Numbered from the stretch's first letter, positions 1-9,580 are shown. The stretch is 64,000 nt of DNA from Oligoflexia bacterium (GCA_014376785.1 JACMQW010000082.1:1-64000), one strand, 5' to 3'. Notes: generated by a model not told the origin, from the sequence alone. Numbers and translations are program-made.

Positions 1-1
1 G

Positions 2-385
2 AATGACGGTGGCCACGGACCTCGAGGAGTCGAATACGTGATGACCTTCGGAAATGGCACGCGCGGGTACGAAACCGAAATCCTTTACTCTGGCCCGGGA
101 TGCCTGGGGGACGAAGAGTCTCGAAGCAAAAAAGAATTCAGCTATTCAAGCATCGCTTCCGGTGCGAATCACGAAAAAGTGGAGATCGCTTTTGACCTTG
201 ATAAGAACTCGACTTGGCAGCTCGTTCGCGCAACTTTCGAGTGGAACTTCGACGCCTCGGAATCCGCGACGGTCGAACTCATTGCAGGCACCACGTTGGA
301 AAAGGGTGAGTACAAATCCCTTTCATCTGAAGCTTTTTCTCAGAATTCGATGTCCCGAGTAATGAAAAAGACGTCTTCTCGTTAA
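2..385 (+). CDS. C-terminal part of an unknown protein, cut by the left window edge
   Basis: The frame is open from the first bases of the window to a TAA at 383-385, so the gene probably begins upstream. A start at GTG 38 or ATG 41 cannot be excluded, because a GAGGAG stands at 24-29, 8 or 11 nt before them. About 115-127 residues are visible, polar and rich in Ser, Glu and Lys, with alternating strand-like segments and no hydrophobic stretch or motif I recognise. It converges with the sialidase-like gene 45 nt downstream. No function can be assigned. Confidence 0.5.
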   Translation, partial: NDGGHGPRGVEYVMTFGNGTRGYETEILYSGPGCLGDEESRSKKEFSYSSIASGANHEKVEIAFDLDKNSTWQLVRATFEWNFDASESATVELIAGTTLEKGEYKSLSSEAFSQNSMSRVMKKTSSR

Positions 386-430
386 GCTATTCGCCCACAG
401 CGAACTCAGGCTTTCGTCAACTGTGATAGC

Positions 431-1711
431 CTAAAAATTTAACCGTACGAGATAAATACCGGTCCCGCGCGAAGAAAGTTGGCCAGTAATCCAGCTGTCG
501 TCCTTCTGCAGAATCGGGGAGCTGTAGTTTGCGACCAAAAATTCATCCGCTCCCGTTTGTACGATGGAGGGGAATGCGTTATCGCCGGCGGATGGGAAAT
601 CAAATAACCAAACCATCTGCCGAGTGGCACGGTCGAGTCGATAGAGCGCGGTTCTCTTCAAAGTGAAAGAATAATAAACGAGGTTTACCCATTTCCGGAT
701 GACCACGGGTAAAAAAGCAAATCCCCGATCGAATGCGCCCGCGAGATTTCTCCGAGCAATCACATAAAGATCTCCTCGGTGACGGAACATGCGAGGAGAA
801 TCAAACCGAGCGGGATCGCTCCGTTTTGGGAACTCCCAAGCGTCGATGCCGTGATGACCCGAACTCACGACATGGGAACCCCATCCACTCGAGTCGCCGT
901 CTTCATTGCGCGTAATCGCCCAGAGCGTTCCATCATCCGAGAAATCAAACCCGACTTCCGAAACTCCGCCGCGGTAAACAACGGGAATTTTCTCATTCGC
1001 GGGTCGCCAGACCATGCCGTCTTTCGAAACATTAAAGTGCACTTCGATATTCGACATGCCCGCACTGTAATGATCTCCACTGTACGAAGTCATGTAGAGC
1101 TGATTTTGGAAAACCTTCATCTCCCAAGGCACTTCGCCCGGGGGCCCGAAAGCGGAGAGATCACTCCACGAACCTTTTTCGTCCCGAATGGTGCGAAGCA
1201 TGCGCCGAGGCGCGAAAGTGAACGGGTTTGCTTCCCCCTGGAAGAAAGAAAAAATCAGTTTTCCCCTGAATGACACAAGCGACGGTTCGCGCACGTCACT
1301 GCCGAGAGAGATGATTTTTTCCTCGTCCCATGTTTTCCCCTCATTCGGCGAAGACATGATGAACATTTTCGTTTGGTCAGACGCGAAGTGAGTCGGCGCA
1401 CTCCTCCATGCGGTGAAGAGTCGACCTTGATGCTTTGCGATCGTGACGCAATTATTTGATTTTTCGAGGTGGAAAGTCGGAGGGAGATTTTGAGCGGGGA
1501 TGATCCATTGGGGCTCAGATAGGAGCGGGATGCGATCATCCGTTTTCGGAATAGCGACCTTCAAAAGGGAGGGTTCTTGCTGCCCAGGTTCCGTCGCCGG
1601 AGTTGGCTGCGACGTGAACAGAACCAACGCCGTAAAAAGGAGAACACCGCGCAAGCGAGTGAGAGATCGCCTTCGGCCGTGAGTTTCCTTTACTTCGCAT
1701 ATCCACCGCAC
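431..1711 (-). CDS. Secreted sialidase-fold (BNR/Asp-box) beta-propeller protein
   Basis: A 426-residue protein with an N-terminal signal sequence: an Arg-rich n-region, then a hydrophobic stretch at about residues 23-34. Degenerate Asp-box motifs are visible (SPNEGKTW, SKDGMVW), as are repeated beta-rich units with RxxGxLY-like turns, typical of six-bladed sialidase/exo-alpha-sialidase folds. The canonical sialidase Arg triad cannot be assigned by eye, so enzymatic activity is uncertain; it may be a carbohydrate-binding or uncharacterised propeller. The start is GTG at 1711, 9 nt after the stop of the M1 aminopeptidase gene, so it is probably the last gene of that operon. The product is predicted periplasmic or extracellular. 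Confidence 0.65.
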   Translation of the reverse strand: MRWICEVKETHGRRRSLTRLRGVLLFTALVLFTSQPTPATEPGQQEPSLLKVAIPKTDDRIPLLSEPQWIIPAQNLPPTFHLEKSNNCVTIAKHQGRLFTAWRSAPTHFASDQTKMFIMSSPNEGKTWDEEKIISLGSDVREPSLVSFRGKLIFSFFQGEANPFTFAPRRMLRTIRDEKGSWSDLSAFGPPGEVPWEMKVFQNQLYMTSYSGDHYSAGMSNIEVHFNVSKDGMVWRPANEKIPVVYRGGVSEVGFDFSDDGTLWAITRNEDGDSSGWGSHVVSSGHHGIDAWEFPKRSDPARFDSPRMFRHRGDLYVIARRNLAGAFDRGFAFLPVVIRKWVNLVYYSFTLKRTALYRLDRATRQMVWLFDFPSAGDNAFPSIVQTGADEFLVANYSSPILQKDDSWITGQLSSRGTGIYLVRLNF

Positions 1712-1720
1712 CGAGCGCGC

Positions 1721-4471
1721 CTATTTCCAAAGCGGGTAAGGCTCGCCAGCGCGAATCGCCGCACACCATCCTTCACCAAACGCGAGCTTTTCAAGCAAGG
1801 TAGAAAGGGAGTGAGGAATCTTCCGGTGATCAGCAACCCATGCGAGCGTTTCTAAACTCAGTGCCTTCGTACAATCAGCAGGGTAGAGTGATTGCGCAAA
1901 GGAGCGGAAGTAAGAGTCATCCGATTTCGCGGCTACCGCCTCAAGCGAAGCGAAGTACCGAGCGTGCCATCCTGCCGTGCGATCGGTCCGGCGGTAATCT
2001 AGGTAACCGCCCATCGCTTTCCGAAGTCTCGCATTCGGGAGGGTGGCATCTGTTTTTTCCATGGCGAATAAAGCAGGGAAGTCGAGGCCACCCGCAGCTT
2101 CCGGAAGCGCGAGGGCGGAGCGGATTTCGAGCGCTCGCGCCGCGCCTTCGCTGGAAGTGTCCTCTTTCGCTGCCGCTTCCCATACCGTATTTTCGAGCGG
2201 CGAAACGCGAGCGACTGCGGACAGAATATCCCACCGCAAATCCGTATCCAGTTTCAAACCAGAAATTTTCACTTCTTTTCGATAAACGCGATTTGCCCAC
2301 TCCGCCGATTTCGTGTCGAGCGTGCGCAGGGCGAGGTGGAACCACACGCGCTGAAGATCTGATCCCGCAGCCGAACCGATCGATTTTTTCACGGCAAGTG
2401 TGTGAAGGTCGCTTAAAAATTTCGACCTCGCTTCACCGTCGAGAATTCGCGCCACCGAAACACGCTTCGGGTGGGCCAGCATGTCAGACAAGTCTTCCAG
2501 TAAGGTTTGGTTGTTCTCGGTCTTTAGCCAGTCCAGCGCGGCTGTTCCGAATGCATCCACTTTCCAAGTCCCGGCTTTCACCATTTCCCAAAGCGTGAAA
2601 ACGAGCAGATGGCGCGTAAGGGGATCCGTGATTTTCGCAACCGAACTCTGGGCGGTCGCGAGAGACTTCGCATCGAGTTCCGTCATGAAATAGCCGAAAT
2701 CTTCATCGTTTGGAAAAACAAGGTCTGGGCACTTCTTCCCGATCGCCTCGCTGACCGAAGTTTTCTCGGTTTCGAAAGCGACTTTGATTCCGTCACTTTT
2801 CTTCGCCAGCCGTCCTGAGCCGTCACGGTAATAAAGACCGACCTGCAGGCGGTGGGGACGCAAGAGATTCGTCGATCCGTCTTTGTGAGGCGCGCCTTCG
2901 AAAGATTGGCGCAGATCGAGTTGGGAAACTTTCCCATCCTCTCCACAGGCGAGGTCGACCGCGATGCGGTTATACCCATAACTTTGCAACCAAGCATGCG
3001 TCCAAGCCGTCAGCGATCGCTCAGACGACTGGGCCATGATGTTCATAAAGTCAGCCAGAGAGGTATTGCGATTCGCAAACCGGCTAAAATAACGGTGAAG
3101 CCCTTCTTGAAAATCGTCATCACCGAGAAGGTAATGAAGTTGCTTCAGCGCCGCCGCGCCTTTGCCGTAAGTGATGCCATCGAAATTCGCAGTCGCTTGA
3201 TTTGTGTCGGACACGGAGACTTCGATCGGATGGGTGGTTGGAAGTTGGTCTTCCCCATACGCCCAGCGTTTCATACCGGCAAAAAAGGCTTGGGGGGCAC
3301 CCGGGAAAAGTTTCGTCCGCTCCAGCGCCACGGACGCCATGTAGGTCGCAAAACTTTCGTTCAGCCAGAGCCCATTCCACCAGCGCATCGTGACCAAATC
3401 ACCAAACCACATGTGTGCCATCTCATGAAGGATGGTGTCGGCCCGGTTGCGTCGGTCTTCTGCGGTGGCGGGACCTCGGAAAATAAAGTGCTCGTTAAAG
3501 GTGACCGCGCCGATATTTTCCATCGCTCCAGCGTTGTGGTCGGGAACCAGTAACTGGTCGTATTTTGCGAAAGGGTACGGGTACCCAAAAAAATCTGCGT
3601 AGAATTCAAGCCCTTTGCCCGTGATGTTGAACCACTCGGCAGCGTCCACGAACTTTGCCATCGACTGACGTGCGTAGAGAGCCAGTGGGATTCCTTCGTG
3701 ATCTCCCTTCCACTGCTTCCATGGGCCGGCTGCCGCAGCTAGGAGGTACGTACTCATCTGCGGAGTGGGAGCGAATTGCCACGAAAGGTGCCCGTCTACT
3801 TTCGTTTTATCGCGAAGGGGCATGTTTGCGATGACCGTCCATTCAGAAGGGGCTTCGATTGTCACCTCAAACGAGGCTTTCAAATCCGGTTGATCGAAGC
3901 ATGGAAAAATCAAATTGGCGTAATAGGGTTCAAGATCGGAGTGGATGTAAACTTTTCCGTCTTCGGGATCTTTGAAGCGGTAAAGTCCATTTCCGCTTTT
4001 AGAAAACGGATGATTGTAGGCGATCTCTAATTTATTTTGGCCGATGACTAAATCGCCTTTCGGGATGTCCACCCATTCGCCATTTGCGCGATCTGCGATC
4101 TTCTTCTCATCCCAGACCTTTCCGTTCAGCAGGAGTGACGTGATCTTTCCGCCCGTGAAGTCGAGGCGCAGGCTTTTTGTCATCGAGAATGCATTTTCGC
4201 GTAAATCGAAAATCAGTTTTGCTCGGCCCTGAAAGTCCTCGGAATGTTCGTCGAGAGAGAGCCAGAGTTGGTAAGTGATTTTGTGAATCTGCCGGGCGCG
4301 AAACATGGCGGCTTCTCGGGTCAGTGCCGAACTTTTGCCCGCCTGGGATTCAGCAGTCACGCTTTTCGGATCCTTCGTAGTCGGTGTGCTCGAGCAACTG
4401 CTGCCAAGGGCTGCGATGAGAAGGAATGAGATTACCGGAAAGCGGACGCGGCGGGAGAGTGGGATCAGCAT
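1721..4471 (-). CDS. M1-family zinc aminopeptidase, lipoprotein
   Basis: A 916-residue gluzincin aminopeptidase that removes N-terminal residues from peptides. The exopeptidase motif GAMEN is at 314-318, the zinc motif HEMAH at 349-353 and the third ligand Glu in NESF at 372. The N-terminus is a lipoprotein-like signal: a basic start, the hydrophobic stretch FPVISFLLIAALG and Cys26, although SSC before the Cys is not a perfect lipobox. It is therefore probably membrane-anchored in the envelope, unlike cytoplasmic PepN. I chose ATG 4471 rather than a start 150 nt further upstream because the longer form runs Arg-rich residues into the neighbouring gene and hides the signal. The upstream deaminase gene ends 14 nt away, so the two are probably co-transcribed. 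Confidence 0.85.
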   Translation of the reverse strand: MLIPLSRRVRFPVISFLLIAALGSSCSSTPTTKDPKSVTAESQAGKSSALTREAAMFRARQIHKITYQLWLSLDEHSEDFQGRAKLIFDLRENAFSMTKSLRLDFTGGKITSLLLNGKVWDEKKIADRANGEWVDIPKGDLVIGQNKLEIAYNHPFSKSGNGLYRFKDPEDGKVYIHSDLEPYYANLIFPCFDQPDLKASFEVTIEAPSEWTVIANMPLRDKTKVDGHLSWQFAPTPQMSTYLLAAAAGPWKQWKGDHEGIPLALYARQSMAKFVDAAEWFNITGKGLEFYADFFGYPYPFAKYDQLLVPDHNAGAMENIGAVTFNEHFIFRGPATAEDRRNRADTILHEMAHMWFGDLVTMRWWNGLWLNESFATYMASVALERTKLFPGAPQAFFAGMKRWAYGEDQLPTTHPIEVSVSDTNQATANFDGITYGKGAAALKQLHYLLGDDDFQEGLHRYFSRFANRNTSLADFMNIMAQSSERSLTAWTHAWLQSYGYNRIAVDLACGEDGKVSQLDLRQSFEGAPHKDGSTNLLRPHRLQVGLYYRDGSGRLAKKSDGIKVAFETEKTSVSEAIGKKCPDLVFPNDEDFGYFMTELDAKSLATAQSSVAKITDPLTRHLLVFTLWEMVKAGTWKVDAFGTAALDWLKTENNQTLLEDLSDMLAHPKRVSVARILDGEARSKFLSDLHTLAVKKSIGSAAGSDLQRVWFHLALRTLDTKSAEWANRVYRKEVKISGLKLDTDLRWDILSAVARVSPLENTVWEAAAKEDTSSEGAARALEIRSALALPEAAGGLDFPALFAMEKTDATLPNARLRKAMGGYLDYRRTDRTAGWHARYFASLEAVAAKSDDSYFRSFAQSLYPADCTKALSLETLAWVADHRKIPHSLSTLLEKLAFGEGWCAAIRAGEPYPLWK

Positions 4472-4485
4472 TTTATTTCTTTCGT

Positions 4486-4926
4486 TTATTCGTCTAGTTT
4501 TTCGACGTCGATTCCGACGGAATTCAAAAGGACAATCGAGTCGCGAATTCGGTAATCTTCGCCGTAGATGACTTTTTTCACGTTTCCGAGATTGATCAGT
4601 CTTTTTGCGCAGCCCACGCAAGGCAAGTGGGTGACGAACGCGATTTTCTCCACCGAGCGAGGCGCATCACAATTAATGACCGCGTTTTCTTCGCTGTGAA
4701 GGCAACCACAGTTTCCTGCTTCATCTCGGTCGCAGTCGTTGGGAAGGCCCGAAGCGTTCCCATTGTAGCCGACGGCGAGGACCTTTCGGAAGTCAGTAGA
4801 GGTGATGACGGTTCCGACGGCGAGCCGTCGACAAGTGGACCTTTGCGCCAGCACGCGGGCCAGATCGAGATAGATTTGCTTGAAGCTCGGTCGCTTCTTT
4901 TCCGTCAGAGGAGCGGAAACACTCAT
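4486..4926 (-). CDS. dCMP deaminase-family cytidine deaminase
   Basis: A 146-residue zinc-dependent deaminase, probably converting dCMP to dUMP for dTMP synthesis. The zinc site is readable: HSEENA supplies the His ligand and the proton-shuttle Glu (Ser replaces the usual Ala of HAE), and PCVGC supplies the two Cys ligands. The preceding region, with CRRLAVG and GYNGNASGLP followed by a Cys-rich loop, matches the dCMP/ComEB branch rather than CDA or TadA. Its ATG overlaps the stop of orn by 4 nt (ATGA), indicating translational coupling. ComEB of Gram-positives belongs to the same family, but nothing here suggests a competence role. Confidence 0.85.
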   Translation of the reverse strand: MSVSAPLTEKKRPSFKQIYLDLARVLAQRSTCRRLAVGTVITSTDFRKVLAVGYNGNASGLPNDCDRDEAGNCGCLHSEENAVINCDAPRSVEKIAFVTHLPCVGCAKRLINLGNVKKVIYGEDYRIRDSIVLLNSVGIDVEKLDE

Positions 4927-5459
4927 CCGATTTTACCTGCCGGGTGAATAAAGCTCAGGTAGTGCCGGAGTTCAGCGATCGATTCGGTGATATCCCCGAG
5001 CGCGCGGTGGGCGTTCTTTTTGTCGAATTTAATCCCGTATTTTTCTCGGTAAATTTCTTTGAATGAACTCACATCGACTAGGCGATAATGGAGTTTTTTC
5101 GCAAAGACCGGCAAATAGCGATCGATGAAGCGTTTATCGTTGCCCACCGAATTGCCGACGAGAACAATTCGATCTTCGGAACGGAAGTATTTTTTCGCGA
5201 GTTCGACCAGGTCATTTTCGACGGCCGAGATGGGTTTTCCAGTCGGTACGGCCGCCGTGAGACCAGATTTTCCGTGATGCTCTTTGCACCAATCATTCAT
5301 TCCATCTATGATTTCCTGGGGTTGGAAGACAACGCTTTCGTATTCAGCCACAACGTTCAACTCGAGGTCTGTGATCATGACAGCGACTTCGAGAATGCGG
5401 TCGCTCACGTCATCCAGGCCCGTCATCTCCAGGTCGATCCAAAATAGGTGCTTTTTCAT
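4923..5459 (-). CDS. orn: Oligoribonuclease
   Basis: A DEDDh 3'-5' exonuclease that degrades 2-5 nt RNA, including the c-di-GMP product pGpG, to mononucleotides. The 178-residue protein starts MKKHLFWIDLEMTGLD, the Orn ExoI signature (Asp and Glu ligands). It continues with GNSVGNDKRFIDRYLP (ExoII) and HRALGDITESI (ExoIII with the general-base His and the Asp ligand). I placed the start at ATG 5459 because the protein then has the family's usual length; the frame stays open 46 codons further upstream to 5597 with a Pro/Arg-rich stretch of no evident meaning. First gene of the four-gene minus-strand operon. Confidence 0.93.
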   Translation of the reverse strand: MKKHLFWIDLEMTGLDDVSDRILEVAVMITDLELNVVAEYESVVFQPQEIIDGMNDWCKEHHGKSGLTAAVPTGKPISAVENDLVELAKKYFRSEDRIVLVGNSVGNDKRFIDRYLPVFAKKLHYRLVDVSSFKEIYREKYGIKFDKKNAHRALGDITESIAELRHYLSFIHPAGKIG

Positions 5460-5641
5460 TTGGAAACCAGGGTACTCGCCAGGCGCGGGAGGGGCAAGCT
5501 CGCGGGGGGGAACGTCTCGTTTTAACTCGCCTTCGAACGACTCGTCTCGGCATGGATAGCCCTTTTCAAAATCAGGAATCAGCACGCTGCGGCACATTCA
5601 GTGGGCTTTCATGACTTGCAGATTAGCGAGCGACTTCTGAC

Positions 5642-5671
5642 TTGATTCCCAGGCCTAAAGCCGGGTATTAA
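5642..5671 (+). promoter_or_regulatory. Candidate sigma70-type promoter for fusA
   Basis: TTGATT (5642-5647) and TATTAA (5666-5671) are separated by 18 nt and lie 37 nt upstream of the fusA ATG, in the intergenic region between divergent orn and fusA. An AAGGA Shine-Dalgarno follows near 5694. The call rests on sequence resemblance only. Confidence 0.4.
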
Positions 5672-5708
5672 GCCTTTTCCCCTAAAACGCAAAAAGGAAC
5701 CTAATTAG

Positions 5709-7811
5709 ATGTCTAATATCCACGGCATGGACAGAATTCGTAACATCGGGATTTCCGCCCACATCGATTCCGGAAAGACGACTCTTTCCGAGCGCATCTT
5801 GTTTTACACCAACAAGATTCACGCGATTCACGAAGTGAAAGGAAAGGACGGCGTCGGCGCTGTCATGGACTCGATGGACCTAGAGCGCGAAAAAGGGATC
5901 ACCATCCAATCCGCTGCTACTTACTGCGAATGGAAAGGCTTCAACGTTAACTTGATCGACACTCCCGGACACGTGGATTTCACCGTGGAAGTGGAACGCT
6001 CCCTTCGCGTGCTCGATGGCGCAGTCCTTGTGCTTTGCTCGGTTGCTGGGGTGCAATCCCAGTCGATCACTGTCGATCGCCAGATGAAGCGCTATAAAGT
6101 TCCCCGCATTTGCTTCATCAACAAAATGGACCGCGCCGGTGCAAACCCTTTCCGTGGCCGCCAAATGTTGAATGAAAAACTCTCTCACAACGCCCACTTC
6201 ATCACCTACCCAATCGGCGCTGAAGACCATTTCAAAGGGATCGTTGACCTCGTCCAGATGGTCGCTTTCTACTTTGACGGCGAAAACGGCGAAGAAGTTC
6301 GCGAAGAAGCCATCCCAGCGGACATTCTGGCCGATTGCCAGAAATACCGCGAAGAGCTGATTGCAGCTGTCGGCGAGTTCGATGAGACCGTCGGCATGAA
6401 GTACCTCGAAGGCCAGGACGTCACCGTTCCTGAGCTCCGCGAAGCGATTCGTAAAGCGACGCTTTCCCTCGAGTTCACTCCGGTCATGATGGGTTCTGCC
6501 TATAAGAACAAAGGTGTGCAGATCCTCCTCGACGCAGTCACTTATTACCTTCCAGACCCAAGCCAGCGCGAGAACTTCGCGCTGGATCAAAACAACAACG
6601 AAGAAAAAATCATTCTTGAGAGTGATCCAACGAAGACCCTCGTGGCCCTCGCGTTTAAACTCGATGACGGTCGTTACGGTCAGCTCACCTACATGCGCAT
6701 CTACCAGGGTACGGTTCGCAAAGGGGACACGATCTATAACAACGTGAACGACAAAAAATTAAAAGTGCCACGCATCGTGCAGATGCACTCCGACCAGATG
6801 AACGACATCGAGATCGCGAAAGCGGGAGACATCGTTGCGTTCTTCGGTGTGGACTGCGCATCGGGTGACACTTTCGGAGACGGTAAATCGAAATTGACGA
6901 TGACGTCGATGTTCGTTCCGAACGCCGTGATTTCGCTTTCGGTTGCTCCGAAAGATAAAACCGGTCAGACGAACTTCTCGAAAGCTTTGAACAAGTTCAC
7001 CAAAGAAGATCCGACCTTCCGCGTGCATCGGGATGAAGAATCTGCCGAAACCATCATTTCTGGGATGGGCGAACTCCACCTCGAAATTTACTGTGAGCGG
7101 ATCAAACGCGAATACAATTGCGAAGTGATCGTCGGTAAACCTCAGGTCGCTTTCCGTGAGACGATTACGAAAGCTGCGAAGTTCAACTACACCCACAAGA
7201 AGCAGTCCGGTGGTAAAGGACAGTTCGGTCGTGTGGCGGGAGTGCTCGAACCCTTGCCGGCAGACGCAGCCGTGAACTACGAATTCGTCGATGATATCGG
7301 CGGGGGGGTGATTCCTCGTAACTTTATCCCAGCCTGCGACAAAGGTTTCCAAGAAGCGATTAAAGAAGGCCGCTTGATCGGATTCCCAATCGTCGGCGTT
7401 CGCGTCACGATTAACGACGGCGCTTACCACGATGTCGATTCCGACGAACTTTCCTTCAAAACGGCAGCCCTTATGGGATTCCGCGAAGCTTATGAAGCAG
7501 CGGGTCCGGTCGTGCTCGAACCGATGATGAAGCTTGAAACTCAGGCTCCTGAAGAGTTCCAGGGTTCCGTCATGGGACAAATCAACCAGCGCCGTGGAAT
7601 GATTCTGAATTCTGCGACGAACGAAGGCTACGCGATCATCGAAGCCGAAGTTCCGCTCACTGAGATGTTCGGATATTCAACTGACCTTCGTTCGGCGACC
7701 CAAGGTAAGGGAGAATTCACGATGGAATTCTTGAAGTACTCGGCTGTGCCGCGGAACGTTCAAGAAGAGATGGTGAAAAAGTACCAAGAGAAGAAGAACG
7801 CTGCAAAGTAA
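5709..7811 (+). CDS. fusA: Elongation factor G, spd/mitochondrial EFG1-like type
   Basis: A 700-residue translational GTPase that drives ribosomal translocation. G1 is AHIDSGKTT at 17-25, G3 is DTPGH at 84-88 and G4 is NKMD at 138-141; domains II-V follow, ending near [13 protein letters not shown]. The N-terminus ([43 protein letters not shown]) resembles mitochondrial EF-G1 and the EFG1 of spirochetes, planctomycetes and deltaproteobacteria. Classical EF-G of the str operon has AHIDAGKTT and QPQSETVWRQ at these places. It stands alone, without rpsL, rpsG or tuf, with its own promoter and a strong terminator, which also fits the spd type. Confidence 0.95.
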   Translation: MSNIHGMDRIRNIGISAHIDSGKTTLSERILFYTNKIHAIHEVKGKDGVGAVMDSMDLEREKGITIQSAATYCEWKGFNVNLIDTPGHVDFTVEVERSLRVLDGAVLVLCSVAGVQSQSITVDRQMKRYKVPRICFINKMDRAGANPFRGRQMLNEKLSHNAHFITYPIGAEDHFKGIVDLVQMVAFYFDGENGEEVREEAIPADILADCQKYREELIAAVGEFDETVGMKYLEGQDVTVPELREAIRKATLSLEFTPVMMGSAYKNKGVQILLDAVTYYLPDPSQRENFALDQNNNEEKIILESDPTKTLVALAFKLDDGRYGQLTYMRIYQGTVRKGDTIYNNVNDKKLKVPRIVQMHSDQMNDIEIAKAGDIVAFFGVDCASGDTFGDGKSKLTMTSMFVPNAVISLSVAPKDKTGQTNFSKALNKFTKEDPTFRVHRDEESAETIISGMGELHLEIYCERIKREYNCEVIVGKPQVAFRETITKAAKFNYTHKKQSGGKGQFGRVAGVLEPLPADAAVNYEFVDDIGGGVIPRNFIPACDKGFQEAIKEGRLIGFPIVGVRVTINDGAYHDVDSDELSFKTAALMGFREAYEAAGPVVLEPMMKLETQAPEEFQGSVMGQINQRRGMILNSATNEGYAIIEAEVPLTEMFGYSTDLRSATQGKGEFTMEFLKYSAVPRNVQEEMVKKYQEKKNAAK

Positions 7812-7831
7812 TCGCAGTCCCCACCTATTTG

Positions 7832-7866
7832 AAAGGCCTCGAGAGTCTCTCTCGGGGCCTTTTTTC
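7832..7866 (+). terminator. Rho-independent terminator of fusA
   Basis: AAAGGCCTCGAGAG and CTCTCGGGGCCTTT form a long GC-rich stem with a short loop, followed by a T run, starting 20 nt after the fusA stop. Confidence 0.85.
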
Positions 7867-7902
7867 ATTTAAGTCCTTGAATATTAAGCCTTTATCTTCG
7901 TC

Positions 7903-7931
7903 TTGCAATCAGCACTAATGCACTGCATAAT
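7903..7931 (+). promoter_or_regulatory. Candidate sigma70-type promoter of the Ig-like lipoprotein gene
   Basis: TTGCAA (7903-7908) and CATAAT (7926-7931) have the ideal 17-nt spacing in an A+T-rich patch between the fusA terminator and the next start. A GAAGG Shine-Dalgarno lies 7 nt before the ATG at 7972. Confidence 0.5.
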
Positions 7932-7971
7932 TATTAATAATTGTTTACAATAAAAGACTGAAGGTCCCTTT

Positions 7972-9000
7972 ATGGTGTCTGGAGCAAAAAAGGCGAGTGG
8001 GCGAGAAGTTGGGAAGCCGGCGCGGTCGGAAAGGTCGCAGCGGGGCTTAGTTCCGGCGCTGTTCGGAGTTGCGCCATGGATCCTCTTATTCGGACTCGCT
8101 GGCTGTTCCATGAACGGGAAAACCACCAGTCCCTCTCTCAGTATCGACTTAACTGAATTTCGTTCGAGCCTCACTGAAAACAACCTCCTCGGGAGCGGTT
8201 CGGTTGCGGGTGTTCTCGGTCTTTCTGGGTTGGCGCCAGCGAGTGCTTTAGATTTTCCCTGTTACGGAATCAATGTAACGGGACCGGGGATCGCGGACAC
8301 CTCTCCCCATCCGGATGGTGATGCTCAGAACTTGTTTGATTCCGCAATCGCAAGAAACACGACTTGTGGATACCGGGGAATATTATCTGCGCCGATCCGC
8401 CTTTCTTCGCGCATCGCCGAAGCAAATCTGCCGGTCTCGCCGGGGCGAGTGCGACTTGTCCAATTCGTCGGCGTGAGCGATTCGACCGTCTGTGCCTCTG
8501 GACTGTTGGGCGGCGGAGCTTCGTCCACTAACGGAAATCATACTTACTACGAGCTCGGCCGCGCAGTATTGCGGGACTTTTATTCCGACGTTTCCGTTGC
8601 GATCACGACGAATTGGCCGACCAATGTTCTGGCCAGGGAAACGCGTGCCGTGGATTGTGGAGATTCCGGAATTCCCACTTCGCCTACTGCGACTCTGAAC
8701 TCACTCACTATCGGTCCTACCGGCACATCGAACTACTCAGTTTCGGCAACCGGTGCGAGTGCTGCTCACTCGGTGACGCTCACGGTGACCGGACATTTTT
8801 CCGATGGAAGCTCAGCGAACGTCACGAATTTAGTCACCTGGAGTCCGAACGTAACAACTAATTTTTCCATTACGACAGCTGGTGTGCTGACTGGTTTGGT
8901 TTACAGCGGCGGTTCGGCAACGGCACTTTACGCGAGCTACACAGTGCCTGGTGGAAGCAGCATCAGTTCTACACCGGTCAACGTGACCGTCACGCTTTAG
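7972..9000 (+). CDS. Lipoprotein with a C-terminal bacterial Ig-like (Big2-type) domain
   Basis: 342 residues. An unusually long basic n-region (about 30 residues, Lys/Arg-rich) precedes the hydrophobic segment and a clear lipobox LAGC at 42-45, so the mature protein is lipid-anchored. The middle part (about 50-235) is unrecognised and holds several Cys (FPCYG, TTCGYRG, STVCASG, VDCGDSG) that could form disulfides. The last 100 residues are Ser/Thr/Gly/Val-rich beta strands with SVTLTVTGHFSDGSSANVT and VTWS, typical of Big2 domains in surface proteins. It is probably a surface or outer-membrane adhesin-like lipoprotein. It has its own promoter and is followed by the convergent secG. Confidence 0.7.
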   Translation: MVSGAKKASGREVGKPARSERSQRGLVPALFGVAPWILLFGLAGCSMNGKTTSPSLSIDLTEFRSSLTENNLLGSGSVAGVLGLSGLAPASALDFPCYGINVTGPGIADTSPHPDGDAQNLFDSAIARNTTCGYRGILSAPIRLSSRIAEANLPVSPGRVRLVQFVGVSDSTVCASGLLGGGASSTNGNHTYYELGRAVLRDFYSDVSVAITTNWPTNVLARETRAVDCGDSGIPTSPTATLNSLTIGPTGTSNYSVSATGASAAHSVTLTVTGHFSDGSSANVTNLVTWSPNVTTNFSITTAGVLTGLVYSGGSATALYASYTVPGGSSISSTPVNVTVTL

Positions 9001-9020
9001 TCATTCGATGATGCGGAAAT

Positions 9021-9410
9021 CTACTCGACTTGTTTCTTAGCCGACTCATGGGCCGCTTCTTTTGCGGCGGCTTTGTTTTCTGCTTTCGCAGCCTCGGCAG
9101 TCGGGGCGACTGGAGCGGTCTGACCCGCTTCTTGAGGGAGGCTCGTCTTAGCGCTCGGCGCTCCGTCGAAAACCGAACGTTTCTCTCGGCCGCCCATCAC
9201 AGTGAGGCCGAGAGAGGTGAACATAAAAATCGCTGCGAGCGCGAAAGTCGTCTTCGTAAAGAAGTTCGCACCGCCGGAGCTTCCGAAAACCGTGTTACTG
9301 GATCCGCCCAGAGTCGCACTGATGTCTGCGCCTTTTCCAGATTGCATCAAAACGACGATGATGATGAGCACGCAAGTAACGATGTGGACGGTAGTGACGA
9401 AAGTTCCCAT
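9021..9410 (-). CDS. secG: Preprotein translocase subunit SecG
   Basis: A 129-residue inner-membrane protein. SecG assists SecYE and SecA in protein export. Two hydrophobic helices (about residues 5-22 and 52-72) flank the conserved cytoplasmic loop with LMQSGKGADISATLGG and FGSSGGANFFTKTT, the SecG signature. After the second helix comes an Ala/Lys/Glu-rich tail of about 50 residues, low-complexity and probably disordered. It lies 170 nt downstream of tpiA on the same strand; gap-pgk-tpiA-secG is a common arrangement in bacteria. Confidence 0.93.
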   Translation of the reverse strand: MGTFVTTVHIVTCVLIIIVVLMQSGKGADISATLGGSSNTVFGSSGGANFFTKTTFALAAIFMFTSLGLTVMGGREKRSVFDGAPSAKTSLPQEAGQTAPVAPTAEAAKAENKAAAKEAAHESAKKQVE

Positions 9411-9580
9411 AGTTCCACAGTTTTAACGAAAACTAGGAGGCGCTGCAACCCGCGAGTTTGAGCAACGCGATAAACCTGAGCTTAACGCAGTGCTAGAATC
9501 TCCATCCAAGGAAGTCGACTGACGCGAGGAGGCTTCTCCCGCACTGCGGTTCACTGAACGCTTCACCAACCCAGCTAGAT

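Noticed and set aside
2852-3553. 233-codon frame antisense to the M1 aminopeptidase gene
   Set aside because: It lies wholly within a gene with clear catalytic motifs and shows no signal, motif or start site.
4472-4621. 50-residue Arg-rich extension of the M1 aminopeptidase
   Set aside because: It overlaps the conserved deaminase C-terminus and displaces the lipoprotein signal.
5880-7580. Long open frames antisense to fusA (5880-6590 and 6759-7580)
   Set aside because: They mirror codon bias of the highly expressed fusA, have no ribosome sites, and fusA is unambiguous.
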